Below, piece by piece: positions 7,745 to 17,061 of a DNA stretch of 64,000 bases (positions within the stretch are counted from its first letter, which is position 1; each line of letters opens with the position of its first letter). The notes under the pieces were generated by a model that searched no databases, had not been told where the DNA came from, and was given only the letters and a program-made list of their open reading frames with translations. The stretch is from Actinomycetospora lutea (GTDB lineage Bacteria > Actinomycetota > Actinomycetes > Mycobacteriales > Pseudonocardiaceae). The stretch lies in the NCBI RefSeq assembly GCF_028737205.1, contig NZ_JAQZAL010000006.1, positions 153,226 to 217,225 on the forward strand. The letters run 5' to 3'. The position numbers were made by a program, and so were the translations under genes.

Positions 7745-9091
7745 TCACACCAGCTCGGAGTCGCGCACCTTCTGGAATCCGCGGGCCATGCGGCGCTTGG
7801 CCGGCGGGATGCGGTCGACCAGCCGCATCCCGGTGCGCTGCGCGAACACCGACAGCGGGCCGATCACCGGCCGGCGCGCGGTGCCGTTGTCGTTCATGAA
7901 CTCCAGCGACTCGCGGACCGCGAGCGACGAGTAGCGGCGCATGAGGTCCTCGTACTCGCCGACCGCCTCGAGCAGCGTCATCTCGCCGTCGCGCACCCGG
8001 ACGAGGCGGTCGCGCAGCTCGCGGGCGTCGCGCAGGGCGGTGTTGGCCCCGGCGCCGCGACCCGGGGTCATGGTGTGGGCGGCGTCGCCGAGCAGCGTCA
8101 CCGTGGTCGGGGTCCACGCCGGCACGGGGTCGGCGGTGCGGATGGCCAGGGCCACCGCGGCGCCGGGGTCCGACGTCGCGATCAGGTCGAGCCAGCGGGG
8201 GTCCCAGCCCTCGCTCAGCTCGCCGGCGAGCGTGACGAGCGCGCTGTCGGTGCGGTCGAGCAGGTCGGCGGGCGCGAGCGTCCGGGACGTCGTGATCGCC
8301 CAGGACACGTAGTCGGTGGTGTTGTCGAAGCGCAGGCCGGGCCAGCGGGCGAGCAGCTCGTCGTCGTTCGAGCCCGGACCGTCGACACCGCCCCACGGCA
8401 TGCGCATCACGTGCGTGATCCCGAACTGGCCGCGCCGGTCGAAGTACATGCCGAAGCCGTGCCGCACGGGTTCGGGCAGCAGTGCGAGCGTGCGCTCGGT
8501 GAGCAGCGTCTTGCCGCCGATCGCGACCAGCCCGGTCTCGGTGTGCGTCGCGTGCGGCAGGTACTGCCGGCGCACCGGCGAGCTCGCCCCGTCGGCGCCG
8601 ACGAGCAGGTCGCCGGTGTCGGAGCCGCCGTCGGCGAAGTGTGCGGTGACCCGCCCGTCGGGGTGCTGCTCGTAGTGCGTGAACCGGCGGTCGAACGTGA
8701 CGACGTCCTCCATGCCCGTGAACAGCACCTGGCGCAGGGTCATGCGGCTGACGTTGTGCTCGCCGTCTTCAGGAGCACGAGCCCCGGGGCCGTCGCCGGT
8801 GTGCGGGAAGTCGGCGAAGTCCAGGCGGAGCAGCGTCCGGTACCGCTCGGTGAGCATGGCGAGCATCTCGTAGGGCGCCGCGGTCGTGGCCACGAACGTC
8901 GCGAACAGCTCGGGGCTCAGGCAGGCCTTCAGCGCGCGCGCCCCGTTCGGCGAGATGCCCACCCGGTAGCCGTGCAGCCCGCTGCTGCGCGTGCGGTCGC
9001 GCTCGTGGACGGCGACGTCGATCCCCGCGTGGCGCAGCCCGTGCGCGAGGCACATGCCGCCCGTCCCGCCGCCGATGATGATGACCTTCAT
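7745..9091 (-). CDS. FAD-dependent monooxygenase (class A, PHBH fold)
   Basis: A 448-residue flavoprotein. It begins with the Rossmann motif IIIGGGTGGMCLAHGL (GxGxxG at residues 7-12), has the DG motif LLVGADGASSPVR in the middle, and the flavin motif LLGDAAHTMTPGRGAGAN near residue 331. Such enzymes hydroxylate or epoxidise aromatic or polyketide substrates using NAD(P)H. It follows a PadR regulator gene with an ATGA overlap (9088-9091), so the two are one operon and the enzyme is probably induced by the PadR ligand, as in self-resistance or detoxification modules. The substrate cannot be read from sequence. Confidence 0.85.
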   Translation of the reverse strand: MKVIIIGGGTGGMCLAHGLRHAGIDVAVHERDRTRSSGLHGYRVGISPNGARALKACLSPELFATFVATTAAPYEMLAMLTERYRTLLRLDFADFPHTGDGPGARAPEDGEHNVSRMTLRQVLFTGMEDVVTFDRRFTHYEQHPDGRVTAHFADGGSDTGDLLVGADGASSPVRRQYLPHATHTETGLVAIGGKTLLTERTLALLPEPVRHGFGMYFDRRGQFGITHVMRMPWGGVDGPGSNDDELLARWPGLRFDNTTDYVSWAITTSRTLAPADLLDRTDSALVTLAGELSEGWDPRWLDLIATSDPGAAVALAIRTADPVPAWTPTTVTLLGDAAHTMTPGRGAGANTALRDARELRDRLVRVRDGEMTLLEAVGEYEDLMRRYSSLAVRESLEFMNDNGTARRPVIGPLSVFAQRTGMRLVDRIPPAKRRMARGFQKVRDSELV

Positions 9092-9702
9092 GGTGTGTCC
9101 TCCCGCTCGACATCGATCCGGCGTGCGATGTCGAGGAGCTCGGCGCGGTCCCAGGTGAGGGTGCCGGAGCGCAGGTCGTCGAGGAGGCCGGCGAGGTAGG
9201 TGACGTCGGCCTCGAGGTGGGCGATCGCGTAGTCGTCGTCGAGCAGGACGACGCGGGGCAGCACGCCGGCCACGTGGTCGAGCTCGCGGCGCCGGTGCTC
9301 GAGCTCGCCGCGCCGGGCGGACAGGCGCAGGGCGAGCGCGTCGGCGGCGACCTCGGGATCGAGCAGCGGCAGGTACGACAGCGCGGCGGCGAACTCACCG
9401 AACTCCTGGCGCGGCGCCGTGAGCATGTCGAGGGTCCAGGTGACCGCCAGCTCCCGGCCCGCGTCGGTGGCCGCGTACACGGTGCGCTCCGGTCGGGTCG
9501 CCTCCCGCTCGGTGCCCTGCGCCGCGAGCAGGCCGTCGCGCACGAGCCGGTCGATCGTCTTGTAGAGCTGCGAGCGCTGCCCGACGTTGACGACCTGGTC
9601 CTTGCCGCGTTCCCGCAGGAGCTGCTGCATCCGGTACGGGTGCATGGGCTCCTCCGCGGCGAGGGCGAGGACGGCGAGGGCGAGTCCGGAGCGCTGAGTC
9701 AT
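9088..9702 (-). CDS. PadR-family transcriptional regulator
   Basis: A 204-residue protein with an N-terminal PadR winged helix (residues about 5-85, HPYRMQQLLRERGKDQVVNV) and a C-terminal helical Vir domain. Start is the ATG at 9702. The stop overlaps the FAD monooxygenase start, making a two-gene operon. A palindrome sits immediately upstream and probably mediates autorepression. PadR proteins respond to phenolic acids or drugs; the ligand here is unknown. Confidence 0.88.
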   Translation of the reverse strand: MTQRSGLALAVLALAAEEPMHPYRMQQLLRERGKDQVVNVGQRSQLYKTIDRLVRDGLLAAQGTEREATRPERTVYAATDAGRELAVTWTLDMLTAPRQEFGEFAAALSYLPLLDPEVAADALALRLSARRGELEHRRRELDHVAGVLPRVVLLDDDYAIAHLEADVTYLAGLLDDLRSGTLTWDRAELLDIARRIDVEREDTP

Positions 9703-9711
9703 GGTGTGATG

Positions 9712-9733
9712 GACACTAGTGTCATCGACACTA
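9712..9733. promoter_or_regulatory. PadR operator candidate
   Basis: A perfect 12-base palindrome GACACTAGTGTC lies at 9712-9723, 10 bases upstream of the padR start, and a third copy of the half site GACACTA follows at 9727-9733. The position would block transcription of the PadR operon. It also lies within about 50-70 bases of the divergent guaA start, so it could touch guaA expression as well. Confidence 0.6.
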
Positions 9734-9779
9734 TCTGGCAAGCGTCAGCTCGCGAGCCGCCGTCGGGCACGATGGGGGC

Positions 9780-11342
9780 GTGACCGCCAGTGGTGACCGC
9801 CCCGTCCTCGTCGTCGACTACGGCGCCCAGTACGCGCAGCTCATCGCCCGCCGGGTGCGCGAGGCGCAGGTGTACTCCGAGGTCGTGCCGCACACGACGC
9901 CGGTCGACGAGATGCTCGCCAGGGACCCCGCGGCCATCGTGCTCTCGGGCGGGCCGGCGAGCGTCTACGCCGAGGGCGCCCCGGGCATCGACGCCGCGCT
10001 GTTCGACGCCGGCGTGCCGGTGTTCGGCATCTGCTACGGCTTCCAGCTCATGGCCGGCGCGCTGGGCGGCACGGTCGCGCACACCGGCGACCGCGAGTAC
10101 GGCCGCACCGCGCTCTCGGTCGCGGGCGACGCCGGACGGCTGCACGGCGACCTGCCCGACGCGCACCCGGTGTGGATGAGCCACGGCGACGGCGTCACCA
10201 AGGCCCCCGAGGGCTTCACGGTCACCGCGTCCTCGCCGGGGGCGCCGGTGGCCGCGTTCGAGGACGTCGCGCGGCGGTTCGCGGGCGTGCAGTACCACCC
10301 GGAGGTCGGGCACTCGCCGCACGGCCAGGAGGTGCTGCGCCGCTTCCTGCGCGACGTCGCCGGCGTCCCCGCCGACTGGAACGTCGCCAACATCGTCGAG
10401 GAGACCGTCGAGGCCGTGCGCCGGCAGGTCGGCCCCGAGGGCCGCGCGATCTGCGGGCTCTCGGGCGGCGTCGACTCGGCCGTGGCCGCCGCGCTCGTCC
10501 AGCGCGCGATCGGCGAGCGTCTGACCTGCGTCTTCGTCGACCACGGCCTGCTGCGCGAGGGCGAGCGGGGCCAGGTCGAGCGCGACTTCGTGGCCGCCAC
10601 CGGGGTCGACCTCGTCACCGTCGACGCCGCGGAGACCTTCCTGCGCGAGCTCGACGGCGTCGTCGACCCGGAGGAGAAACGCAAGATCATCGGACGCGAG
10701 TTCATCCGCGCGTTCGAGGGTGCCGCGAGCGAGATCGCCAAGGGCGAGGGCGCGGACTTCCTCGTGCAGGGCACGCTCTACCCCGACGTCGTCGAGTCCG
10801 GCGGCGGGTCCGGCGCGGCGACGATCAAGTCGCACCACAACGTCGGCGGGCTCCCCGACGACCTGCAGTTCTCGCTGGTCGAGCCGCTGCGCGCGCTGTT
10901 CAAGGACGAGGTGCGCCGCGTCGGGGCCGAGCTCGGGCTACCGGAGACGATCGTGCGCCGCCAGCCGTTCCCCGGGCCGGGGCTCGCGATCCGGATCATC
11001 GGGTCGGTCGACGCCGGGCGGCTGGCGACCCTGCGGCGCGCCGACGCGATCGCGCGCGAGGAGCTGACGTCGGCCGGGCTCGACGAGGTGATCTGGCAGT
11101 GCCCGGTGGTCCTGCTCGCCGACGTCCGCTCGGTCGGCGTGCAGGGCGACGGCCGCACCTACGGGCACCCGGTGGTGCTGCGGCCGGTCTCCAGCGAGGA
11201 TGCGATGACCGCGGACTGGACGCGCCTGCCCTACGACGTGCTCGAACGCATCTCCACCCGCATCACCAACGAGTGCGCCGAGATCAACCGCGTCGTCCTG
11301 GACGTGACGAGCAAGCCGCCGGGGACGATCGAGTGGGAGTAG
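9780..11342 (+). CDS. guaA: GMP synthase (glutamine-hydrolysing)
   Basis: A 520-residue two-domain enzyme making GMP from XMP, glutamine and ATP. The N-terminal class I glutamine amidotransferase has the nucleophile C85 in GICYGFQL and the H173/E175 pair in YHPEVGHS. The ATP pyrophosphatase domain carries the P-loop SGGVDS at 228-233, and the C-terminal dimerisation domain ends with the conserved PPGTIEWE. Length and motifs are complete. The start is GTG at 9780. This is a housekeeping gene next to accessory ones. Confidence 0.97.
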   Translation: MTASGDRPVLVVDYGAQYAQLIARRVREAQVYSEVVPHTTPVDEMLARDPAAIVLSGGPASVYAEGAPGIDAALFDAGVPVFGICYGFQLMAGALGGTVAHTGDREYGRTALSVAGDAGRLHGDLPDAHPVWMSHGDGVTKAPEGFTVTASSPGAPVAAFEDVARRFAGVQYHPEVGHSPHGQEVLRRFLRDVAGVPADWNVANIVEETVEAVRRQVGPEGRAICGLSGGVDSAVAAALVQRAIGERLTCVFVDHGLLREGERGQVERDFVAATGVDLVTVDAAETFLRELDGVVDPEEKRKIIGREFIRAFEGAASEIAKGEGADFLVQGTLYPDVVESGGGSGAATIKSHHNVGGLPDDLQFSLVEPLRALFKDEVRRVGAELGLPETIVRRQPFPGPGLAIRIIGSVDAGRLATLRRADAIAREELTSAGLDEVIWQCPVVLLADVRSVGVQGDGRTYGHPVVLRPVSSEDAMTADWTRLPYDVLERISTRITNECAEINRVVLDVTSKPPGTIEWE

Positions 11343-11346
11343 GCGC

Positions 11347-11412
11347 GAGACGCGGCGGAGCAGAGCTCGACCCATCGAGGAGACGCAGCGGAGCGGAGCT
11401 CGACACAGCGAG
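11347..11412. repeat. 33-base tandem direct repeat between guaA and aminotransferase
   Basis: Two head-to-tail 33-base units (11347-11379 and 11380-11412) differ at only four positions. Each holds GAGCTCGAC and ends CGAG. The second unit runs directly into GAGGG, so the Shine-Dalgarno sequence of the aminotransferase at 11422 is built from the repeat edge. The unit has the GC-rich look of actinobacterial intergenic repeats. Confidence 0.8.
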
Positions 11413-11421
11413 GAGGGCGTA

Positions 11422-12543
11422 GTGGCCGAGACGATCTTCAGCGAGATGTCGCGGCTCGCGCTGGAGCACGACGCGATCAACCTCGGCCAGGGGTTCCCCG
11501 ACACGCCGGGCCCCCGCGAGGTCGTGGACGCCGCGGTCGCCGCGATGCACAAGGGCTGGAACCAGTACCCGCCCGCGGTCGGCATCGCGTCGCTGCGCGC
11601 GGCGATCGCCGACCACCAGCGCCGCTGGTACGGCCTGGACGTGGCCGCCGACGGCGGGGTCGTGGTGTGCTCGGGCGCGTCGGAGGCGCTCTCGTCGGCG
11701 ATGACCGGGCTGCTGCGCCCGGGCGACGAGGTGATCGCGCTCGAGCCGTACTACGACCTCTACGGCGCGACCGCGGCGCTGCTCGGCGCGACGCTGGTGC
11801 CGGTGCGCATCCACGCGCCCGACTACGCGCTGGACGCCGCGGCGCTACGGGCGGCGGTGACCGAGCGGACGACGATGATCGTCCTGAACACGCCGCACAA
11901 CCCGACCGGCGCGGTGCTCTCGCGCACCGAGCTGCAGGCGATCGCCGACGTCGCGATCGTGCACGACCTCGTCGTGCTGTCCGACGAGGTCTACGAGCAC
12001 CTGGTGTTCGACGACAACGTGCACGTCCCCATCGCGACGCTGCCCGGGATGTTCGAGCGCACGATCACGGTGGGCTCGGGCGGCAAGACGTTCTCGGTCA
12101 CCGGCTGGAAGATCGGGTGGGCGACCGGGCCCGCTCCGTTGGTGGAGAAGGTGCTCGGCGTCAAGCAGTGGTTCTCGTTCGCCGCCGGCACCCCGCTGCA
12201 GCACGGCATCGCCACCGGCCTCGAGCTGCCCGACGAGCGCCTCGCGCACCTGGGCGACGACCTCGCCCGCAAGCGCGACCTGCTCACCGACGGCCTGCGC
12301 GAGCTGGGCCTCGACGTGTTCCACTCCAAGGCGACCTACTTCGTCACCGCGGACGTGGCGCCGCTCGGCGTCACCGACTCCCTGGAGTTCTGCCGCTCGC
12401 TGCCCGAGCGCGTCGGCGTCGCGGCGGTGCCGAACCAGGTCTTCCACGCCTCCCCGCAGGGCGTGGAGACCCAGGTCCGCTTCGCGTGCTGCAAGCGCGA
12501 CGAGATCCTCGCCGACGCCCTCCTGCGACTGCGCAAGCTCTAG
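11422..12543 (+). CDS. Class I PLP aminotransferase (DapC / kynurenine-aminotransferase-like)
   Basis: A 373-residue fold type I aminotransferase. It has the INLGQGFPD substrate loop near residue 20, the NPTG motif at 160-163, SDEVYEHLVF around 187-196 and the PLP lysine K222 in SGGKTFSVTGWKIGW. The closest recognisable groups are kynurenine/glutamine transaminases and actinobacterial N-succinyldiaminopimelate aminotransferase; sequence alone does not separate them. GTG at 11422 follows AGGAGGG. It is downstream of guaA across a tandem repeat; there is no functional link to guaA. Confidence 0.85.
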   Translation: MAETIFSEMSRLALEHDAINLGQGFPDTPGPREVVDAAVAAMHKGWNQYPPAVGIASLRAAIADHQRRWYGLDVAADGGVVVCSGASEALSSAMTGLLRPGDEVIALEPYYDLYGATAALLGATLVPVRIHAPDYALDAAALRAAVTERTTMIVLNTPHNPTGAVLSRTELQAIADVAIVHDLVVLSDEVYEHLVFDDNVHVPIATLPGMFERTITVGSGGKTFSVTGWKIGWATGPAPLVEKVLGVKQWFSFAAGTPLQHGIATGLELPDERLAHLGDDLARKRDLLTDGLRELGLDVFHSKATYFVTADVAPLGVTDSLEFCRSLPERVGVAAVPNQVFHASPQGVETQVRFACCKRDEILADALLRLRKL

Positions 12544-12689
12544 GTGCCCGTGTCTGTCCGGCGACGCCGGCGTTCGGCGTCAGCGGATCCCCCGCGATCC
12601 TCGACGCTGCGGAGCGCCGCCTGCACCTCGGCGCGCAGGCGCCGGAGCCGATCGATGATCGCGGCCATCTCCGCGTCGATGCTGTGCAT
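12540..12689 (-). CDS. Small hypothetical helical protein
   Basis: A 49-codon frame starting at ATG 12689, preceded by GGGAGGA at ideal spacing. The product (MHSIDAEMAAIIDRLRRLRA at the start) is predicted almost wholly helical with a heptad-like pattern, then a charged Arg-rich tail. It is convergent with the aminotransferase, sharing the last bases of its stop region. No family is recognised. The good ribosome site and composition support it; the short length argues for caution. Confidence 0.4.
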   Translation of the reverse strand: MHSIDAEMAAIIDRLRRLRAEVQAALRSVEDRGGSADAERRRRRTDTGT

Positions 12690-12789
12690 GGCGTCCTCCC
12701 TGACGTGACCCGGCGGGACCGCCATTGCGCACCGTGCCGTCGCGGCACGGTCAAGACCTCGCCGGCGCCGTGGGAGCCGCGCCACCACC

Positions 12790-12818
12790 GAGATATCTCT
12801 ATCATCAAGAGGTACGAT
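12790..12818 (+). promoter_or_regulatory. Promoter/operator region of the FAD monooxygenase
   Basis: An AT-rich island just upstream of the gene holds a perfect 10-base palindrome GAGATATCTC (12790-12799), an overlapping imperfect dyad TATCTCT-N7-AGAGGTA (12794-12814) and a -10-like TACGAT (12813-12818). A dedicated regulator is likely but none is encoded next to it. Confidence 0.45.
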
Positions 12819-12824
12819 GGCGGA

Positions 12825-14048
12825 ATGAGTGACGTGGTGGTCGTCGGCGGCGGGCCCGGAGGGGTGCTCCTGACCTATCTGCTCGCGCGGGGCGGCGCGT
12901 CGGTGACGCTGCTGGAGTCGCGGCACGACTTCGCCCGCCGCTTCCGGGGCGACACGCTCGCGCCGGGTGTCCTCGAGTACCTCGACACCCTCGGGCTCGC
13001 CCGCCCGCTGCTCGACGAGGTGCCCCACACGCGCTCGGACGCCTTCCGCTGGCACACCGCCGAGCGCACCTGGACCCTCGTCGACTACCGCGGCGCGAGC
13101 CGCCGGTTCCCCTTCTACGCCCTGATCCCGCAGGCGGCGTTCCTGCCGTGGCTCGCCGACCGGGCCCGCGCGCACGGCGCCCGCGTGCTGATGGGGTCGC
13201 GGTTCTCGTCGCTGCTGACGGACGCCGCGGGCCGGGTGAGCGGCGTCGAGTACACCGTCGACGCCGAGAAGCACCGGCTCGAGGCCGCGCTCGTCGTGGG
13301 CGCCGACGGGCGGAACTCCAAGGTCCGCGCCGCGTCCGGGCTCGCGGCCACCGAGCTCGGGGCGAGCCTCGACATCCTCTGGCAGGCCTTCCCGCGCCGC
13401 GCCGAGGACCCGTCGTACTCCGGGCTCGACCTCTTCGGCACCCCGACCGGCAGCGTCGCGCTGCTCGACCAGCGCGGCGACTGGCAGCTCGGGTGGACGA
13501 TCCGGGCCGGGACGCTGGCCGAGGTGAAGGCGCGCGGCATCGACGCGCTGCGCGACGCCGCGGTCGGGGCGCTGCCGTGGCTCGCGGGGCGGCTCGACGA
13601 CCTGCGCGACGTCGCCGACCTGACGCTGCTGCCCGTGCGCATCACCACCGTGGAGCGCTGGTCGCGCCCCGGCCTCGTGCTGCTCGGCGACGCGGCGCAC
13701 GTCGTGTCGCCGGTGGGCGGCAACGGGATCAACCTCGCGCTCGCCGACGCCGCCGACCTCGCGAACCGGCTCGTCGGCCCCCTGCGGCGCACGCCGCCCG
13801 ACCCGGCGCAGCTCGACGACGCCGCCGCGGGCCTCGAGACGGCGCGCCGGCCGGGCGTCGAGCGCGAGCAGCAGGCCCAGGTGCGCACCGAGCGCCTCGC
13901 GGCGCAGCGGATCGACGCGGGCGACGCCGGGCCGCCGACCGCCCTGCGCACGCTCGCCCGCGTGCCGGGGTTCCCGCGCTTCGCGGGCCGGCGCAACCGC
14001 GTCGAGGTGCCGGCGCCGGTGCCGGTGATCGCCGCCGGCGCGCCGTGA
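12825..14048 (+). CDS. FAD-dependent oxidoreductase, aromatic monooxygenase type
   Basis: A 407-residue protein starting at ATG 12825. The dinucleotide motif VVVGGGPGGVLLTYLLARGG is at the N terminus (GxGxxG at 8-13), the DG motif VVGADGRNSKVR near 165, and LLGDAAHVVSPVGGNGINLA near 287. It belongs to the UbiH/PHBH-fold monooxygenases; VSPVGGNGINLA is typical of the subgroup annotated as FAD-dependent oxidoreductases in actinomycetes. It stands alone on the plus strand, convergent with the MHS transporter gene 15 bases downstream. Substrate unknown. Confidence 0.82.
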   Translation: MSDVVVVGGGPGGVLLTYLLARGGASVTLLESRHDFARRFRGDTLAPGVLEYLDTLGLARPLLDEVPHTRSDAFRWHTAERTWTLVDYRGASRRFPFYALIPQAAFLPWLADRARAHGARVLMGSRFSSLLTDAAGRVSGVEYTVDAEKHRLEAALVVGADGRNSKVRAASGLAATELGASLDILWQAFPRRAEDPSYSGLDLFGTPTGSVALLDQRGDWQLGWTIRAGTLAEVKARGIDALRDAAVGALPWLAGRLDDLRDVADLTLLPVRITTVERWSRPGLVLLGDAAHVVSPVGGNGINLALADAADLANRLVGPLRRTPPDPAQLDDAAAGLETARRPGVEREQQAQVRTERLAAQRIDAGDAGPPTALRTLARVPGFPRFAGRRNRVEVPAPVPVIAAGAP

Positions 14049-14063
14049 GGCCGCCACGCCGGC

Positions 14064-15395
14064 TCACCCCGTGCGTCCGGCGACCCCTGCGGTGGTCAGT
14101 TCGGTGTCCGGGACGTAGAGCCGCGGCGCCGCGAGCCCGCTGACGACGGTGACCAGGGCGATGCCGACGAGCAGGAGGCCCGGCGCCCAGGAGGCCCCGC
14201 CGGCCGCGGCGAGGACCGCGGTCGCGGCCAGGGGCACGAACCCGGACGCGATCCCGGCCAGGTTGGCGGCGAGCGCGATGCCGCTGTAGCGCACGCGGGC
14301 CGGGAAGAGCCGGGCCAGGAGGTCGCCCGAGACGGCGTAGGGGATCGAGAGCGCCGCCACGCCGAGCGTGACCCCGAAGATCACGGCGACGGCGTTGCGC
14401 GTGTCGAGCAACCAGAACATCGGCAGCGCGACGAGGGCGGACGCGACGCCGCCGACCACCGTCACCCGCGCGGACCCGAACCGTTCCGCGAGCCGGCCGC
14501 CCAGCACGAGCACGCCGATCTCCACGACGGCGGCGACGAGCGTGGCCCCCAGCGCCAGCGGTCGCGGGAGGTCGAGGTCGCCGGTGGCGTAGCTGATGAC
14601 GAACGTGGTGGCGAGGTAGAAGCCGCCGACCCCGAGGAACGCCGACCCCGCACCGACGAGCAGCGCCGGCCACGCGTGCGCCACGACGTCGCGCACGGGC
14701 GCCGAGGCGCGCGCGTCCTCGGCGAGCAGGCGGTCGAACAGCGGCGACTCCTCGACCCGGCGGCGCAACCACAGGGCCACGCCGAGCAGGGGGAACGCCG
14801 CGAGGAAGGGCAGGCGCCAGCCCCAGGTGTCGAAGTCCTCGGGCGGCAGCAGCGCGACCAGCAGGAACGCCCCGGACGACAGCAGCGTGCCGACCGGCGA
14901 CCCGATCTGGGGCATCGCGGCGTAGCGCCCGCGCTTGCCCGGCGGGGCGTGCTCGACGGCGAGGGTGATCGCCCCGCCCCACTCGCCGCCGACCGCGACG
15001 CCCTGCAGCAGCCGCAGCAGGGTGAGCAGCACCGGCGCGGCGACCCCGATGTCGGCGAAGCCCGGCAGCACGCCGATGAGCCCGGTGACCGCGCCGATCA
15101 TCACCACCGTGATCAGCAGGCACGCGCGGCGGCCGACGCGGTCGCCGAGGTGGCCGAACACGATCCCGCCGAGCGGGCGGGCGGCGAACCCGACCGCGAA
15201 CGACGCGAACGCGGCGAGGGTCGCGACGACGGGGTCGCCGGTCGTGAAGAACAGGCGGTTGAACACCAGCGACGCGGCGGTGCCGTAGAGGAAGAAGTCG
15301 TACCACTCGAGCGCGGTGCCGACGAACGCCCCGACGGCCACGCGGCGGGCGTCGGCCTCGGTGGGGATGGAGCTCGGTTGCGGTGCAGTGCTCAT
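14064..15395 (-). CDS. MHS-family MFS transporter (metabolite:proton symporter)
   Basis: A 443-residue protein with 12 predicted membrane helices. ALEWYDFFLYG near the N terminus, GHLGDRVGRR in the 2-3 loop and the RLLQGVAVGGEWGGA signature place it in the metabolite:H+ symporter (MHS) family with ShiA, KgtP and ProP. Its ATG overlaps the amidohydrolase stop as ATGA, and both lie in the same minus-strand run as ureC/ureAB. It therefore probably imports the compound handled by the amidohydrolase or the urease-like enzyme. The family members carry organic acids, betaines and similar solutes; the solute here is unknown. Confidence 0.88.
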   Translation of the reverse strand: MSTAPQPSSIPTEADARRVAVGAFVGTALEWYDFFLYGTAASLVFNRLFFTTGDPVVATLAAFASFAVGFAARPLGGIVFGHLGDRVGRRACLLITVVMIGAVTGLIGVLPGFADIGVAAPVLLTLLRLLQGVAVGGEWGGAITLAVEHAPPGKRGRYAAMPQIGSPVGTLLSSGAFLLVALLPPEDFDTWGWRLPFLAAFPLLGVALWLRRRVEESPLFDRLLAEDARASAPVRDVVAHAWPALLVGAGSAFLGVGGFYLATTFVISYATGDLDLPRPLALGATLVAAVVEIGVLVLGGRLAERFGSARVTVVGGVASALVALPMFWLLDTRNAVAVIFGVTLGVAALSIPYAVSGDLLARLFPARVRYSGIALAANLAGIASGFVPLAATAVLAAAGGASWAPGLLLVGIALVTVVSGLAAPRLYVPDTELTTAGVAGRTG

Positions 15396-17053
15396 TGTGT
15401 GTCTCCGTCGGGCGGCAGGCCCAGGACGTCCGCGCCGTGGGTGGCGCGCCCGTCCCGGAGGGTGGCGACGACCTCGATGTCGCCGATGCGGTCGGGATCG
15501 GTGCGGGTGGGGTCGTCGCCGAGGACGACGAGGTCGGCGGCGAAGCCGGGGGCCAGGCGCCCGCGGGCGTCCTCGTCGCCGGCCACCCACGCGGCGTCGA
15601 CGGTGGAGGCGCGCAGGGCGGTCGCGGCGTCGACGGCCTCGTCGGCGCCGAGCGTGCACCCGGCCGCCGTGCGCCGCTGCACCATCGACCGCATCCCGCG
15701 CAGGGGGTGGCCGTCGGCGACGCACGGCCGGTCCGAGCTGGCGGGCACGCGCAGCCCGGCCCGCAGGAACGACGCGTGGCGGTAGAGCCGGTCGACGCGC
15801 TCGTCGCCGACGGCGGCGGCCATCGAGTCCCCGATCTCGAACAGGAACCGGGCCTGGGGGACGGGGGTGACGCCCAGGGCGGCCATCCGCGCCAGCGCGG
15901 CGTCGTCGACGACCCCGGCGTGCTCGAGGCGGTGCCGCGGCGGGCGGACACCGGGCCAGGGCCGGCGGGCCGTCTCCTCGAACGCGTCGAGCGCGGCGTC
16001 GACCGCGCGGTCGCCGATGGCGTGCGCGGCGACCGACCACCCGCCGGCGACGGCCCCGACGAGGGCGTGCCGCAGGGCGTCGGGATCGTCGCCGAGGTAG
16101 CCGGCGTGGTCCCGGTCGGCGTAGGGCTCGCGCATCGCGGCGGTCCGCGAGCTCAGGGCGCCGTCGAAGAAGATCTTCATGGGGCCGACGCGGAGGTGCC
16201 GGTCGCCGAGCCCCGGGCGCAGGCCCAGATCGAGGCCGCGTCCCGGCCCGCCGGCGGTGTCGTGCAGGACGGAGGTCTCGGGCATGAGGTCGACGCGCAC
16301 CGCGAGGTCCCCGCGCTCGCGGGCGAGCTGGTAGGCGGCGAGCTCGCGCGGGGAGCGCCCGATCCAGCCGCCGCCGATGCCGGCCTCGGTGACGTGCGTG
16401 ATGCCCTGCCGGGCGAACACCGCGGTGGCCGCGGCGATCGCGTCGGCCAGGTCCTCGACGGAGTACGGCCGCAGCAGGTCGCCCGCCAGGGCCTGGGCGG
16501 CCTCGAGGAGGACGCCGGTCGGGTCGCCGGCCTCGTCGCGCACCACGACGCCCCCCGCGGGGACGACCGCCTCCCCGTCCAGCACCCCGGCCCGCCGCAG
16601 CACCTCGCTGGACACCGCGCAGACGTGCGCGGACCGGTGCTTGAGCCACACCGGGCGCCCGCCGCCGGCGCGGTCGAGCGCCCGCCGGTCCGGGGAGCCG
16701 CCCAGCGCGACGTCGTCGTAGCCGCTGCCGACGACGAACGCGTCGGCCGCCAGCTCGGCGGCCCGCGCCGCGACGGCGTCGTACACGGCGTCGAGGTCGC
16801 GCAGCCCGCCCAGCGGGATCTCGGCGAGCGACTGCCCGAACCAGGCGGTGTGCTGGTGGGCGTCGTCGAACCCGGGCACCACGGTGGCCCCGCCGGCGTC
16901 GACGACGCGGCGGGCGCGGACCCCGGCCGGCAGCTCGTCGTCGTCCAGCACGGCCAGGACGTGGCCGTGGTGCACGGCCACGGCACGGCCCCGTGGGCGC
17001 GCGTCGTCGAGGGTCAGGACGTCGGCGTCGCGCAGCAGCAGGTCGATCTCCAC
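15392..17053 (-). CDS. YtcJ-type metal-dependent amidohydrolase
   Basis: A 553-residue member of the amidohydrolase-3 (YtcJ-like) family. The metal motif H-x-H occurs as DDAHQHTAW near residue 65, HAIGDRAVD near 310 is the diagnostic YtcJ segment, and HRLEHAGVVDD and SSDRPC near 425 supply further ligands. Two starts compete: GTG at 17065 overlaps the ureC stop as GTGA, while GTG at 17053 has AGGA at better spacing and was chosen. It lies between ureC and the MHS transporter with tight spacing, so the three probably form one operon. It may hydrolyse an N-acyl or cyclic amide that feeds the urease-like enzyme; this is inference. Confidence 0.82.
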   Translation of the reverse strand: MEIDLLLRDADVLTLDDARPRGRAVAVHHGHVLAVLDDDELPAGVRARRVVDAGGATVVPGFDDAHQHTAWFGQSLAEIPLGGLRDLDAVYDAVAARAAELAADAFVVGSGYDDVALGGSPDRRALDRAGGGRPVWLKHRSAHVCAVSSEVLRRAGVLDGEAVVPAGGVVVRDEAGDPTGVLLEAAQALAGDLLRPYSVEDLADAIAAATAVFARQGITHVTEAGIGGGWIGRSPRELAAYQLARERGDLAVRVDLMPETSVLHDTAGGPGRGLDLGLRPGLGDRHLRVGPMKIFFDGALSSRTAAMREPYADRDHAGYLGDDPDALRHALVGAVAGGWSVAAHAIGDRAVDAALDAFEETARRPWPGVRPPRHRLEHAGVVDDAALARMAALGVTPVPQARFLFEIGDSMAAAVGDERVDRLYRHASFLRAGLRVPASSDRPCVADGHPLRGMRSMVQRRTAAGCTLGADEAVDAATALRASTVDAAWVAGDEDARGRLAPGFAADLVVLGDDPTRTDPDRIGDIEVVATLRDGRATHGADVLGLPPDGDTQ

Positions 17054-17061
17054 GATGGTCC

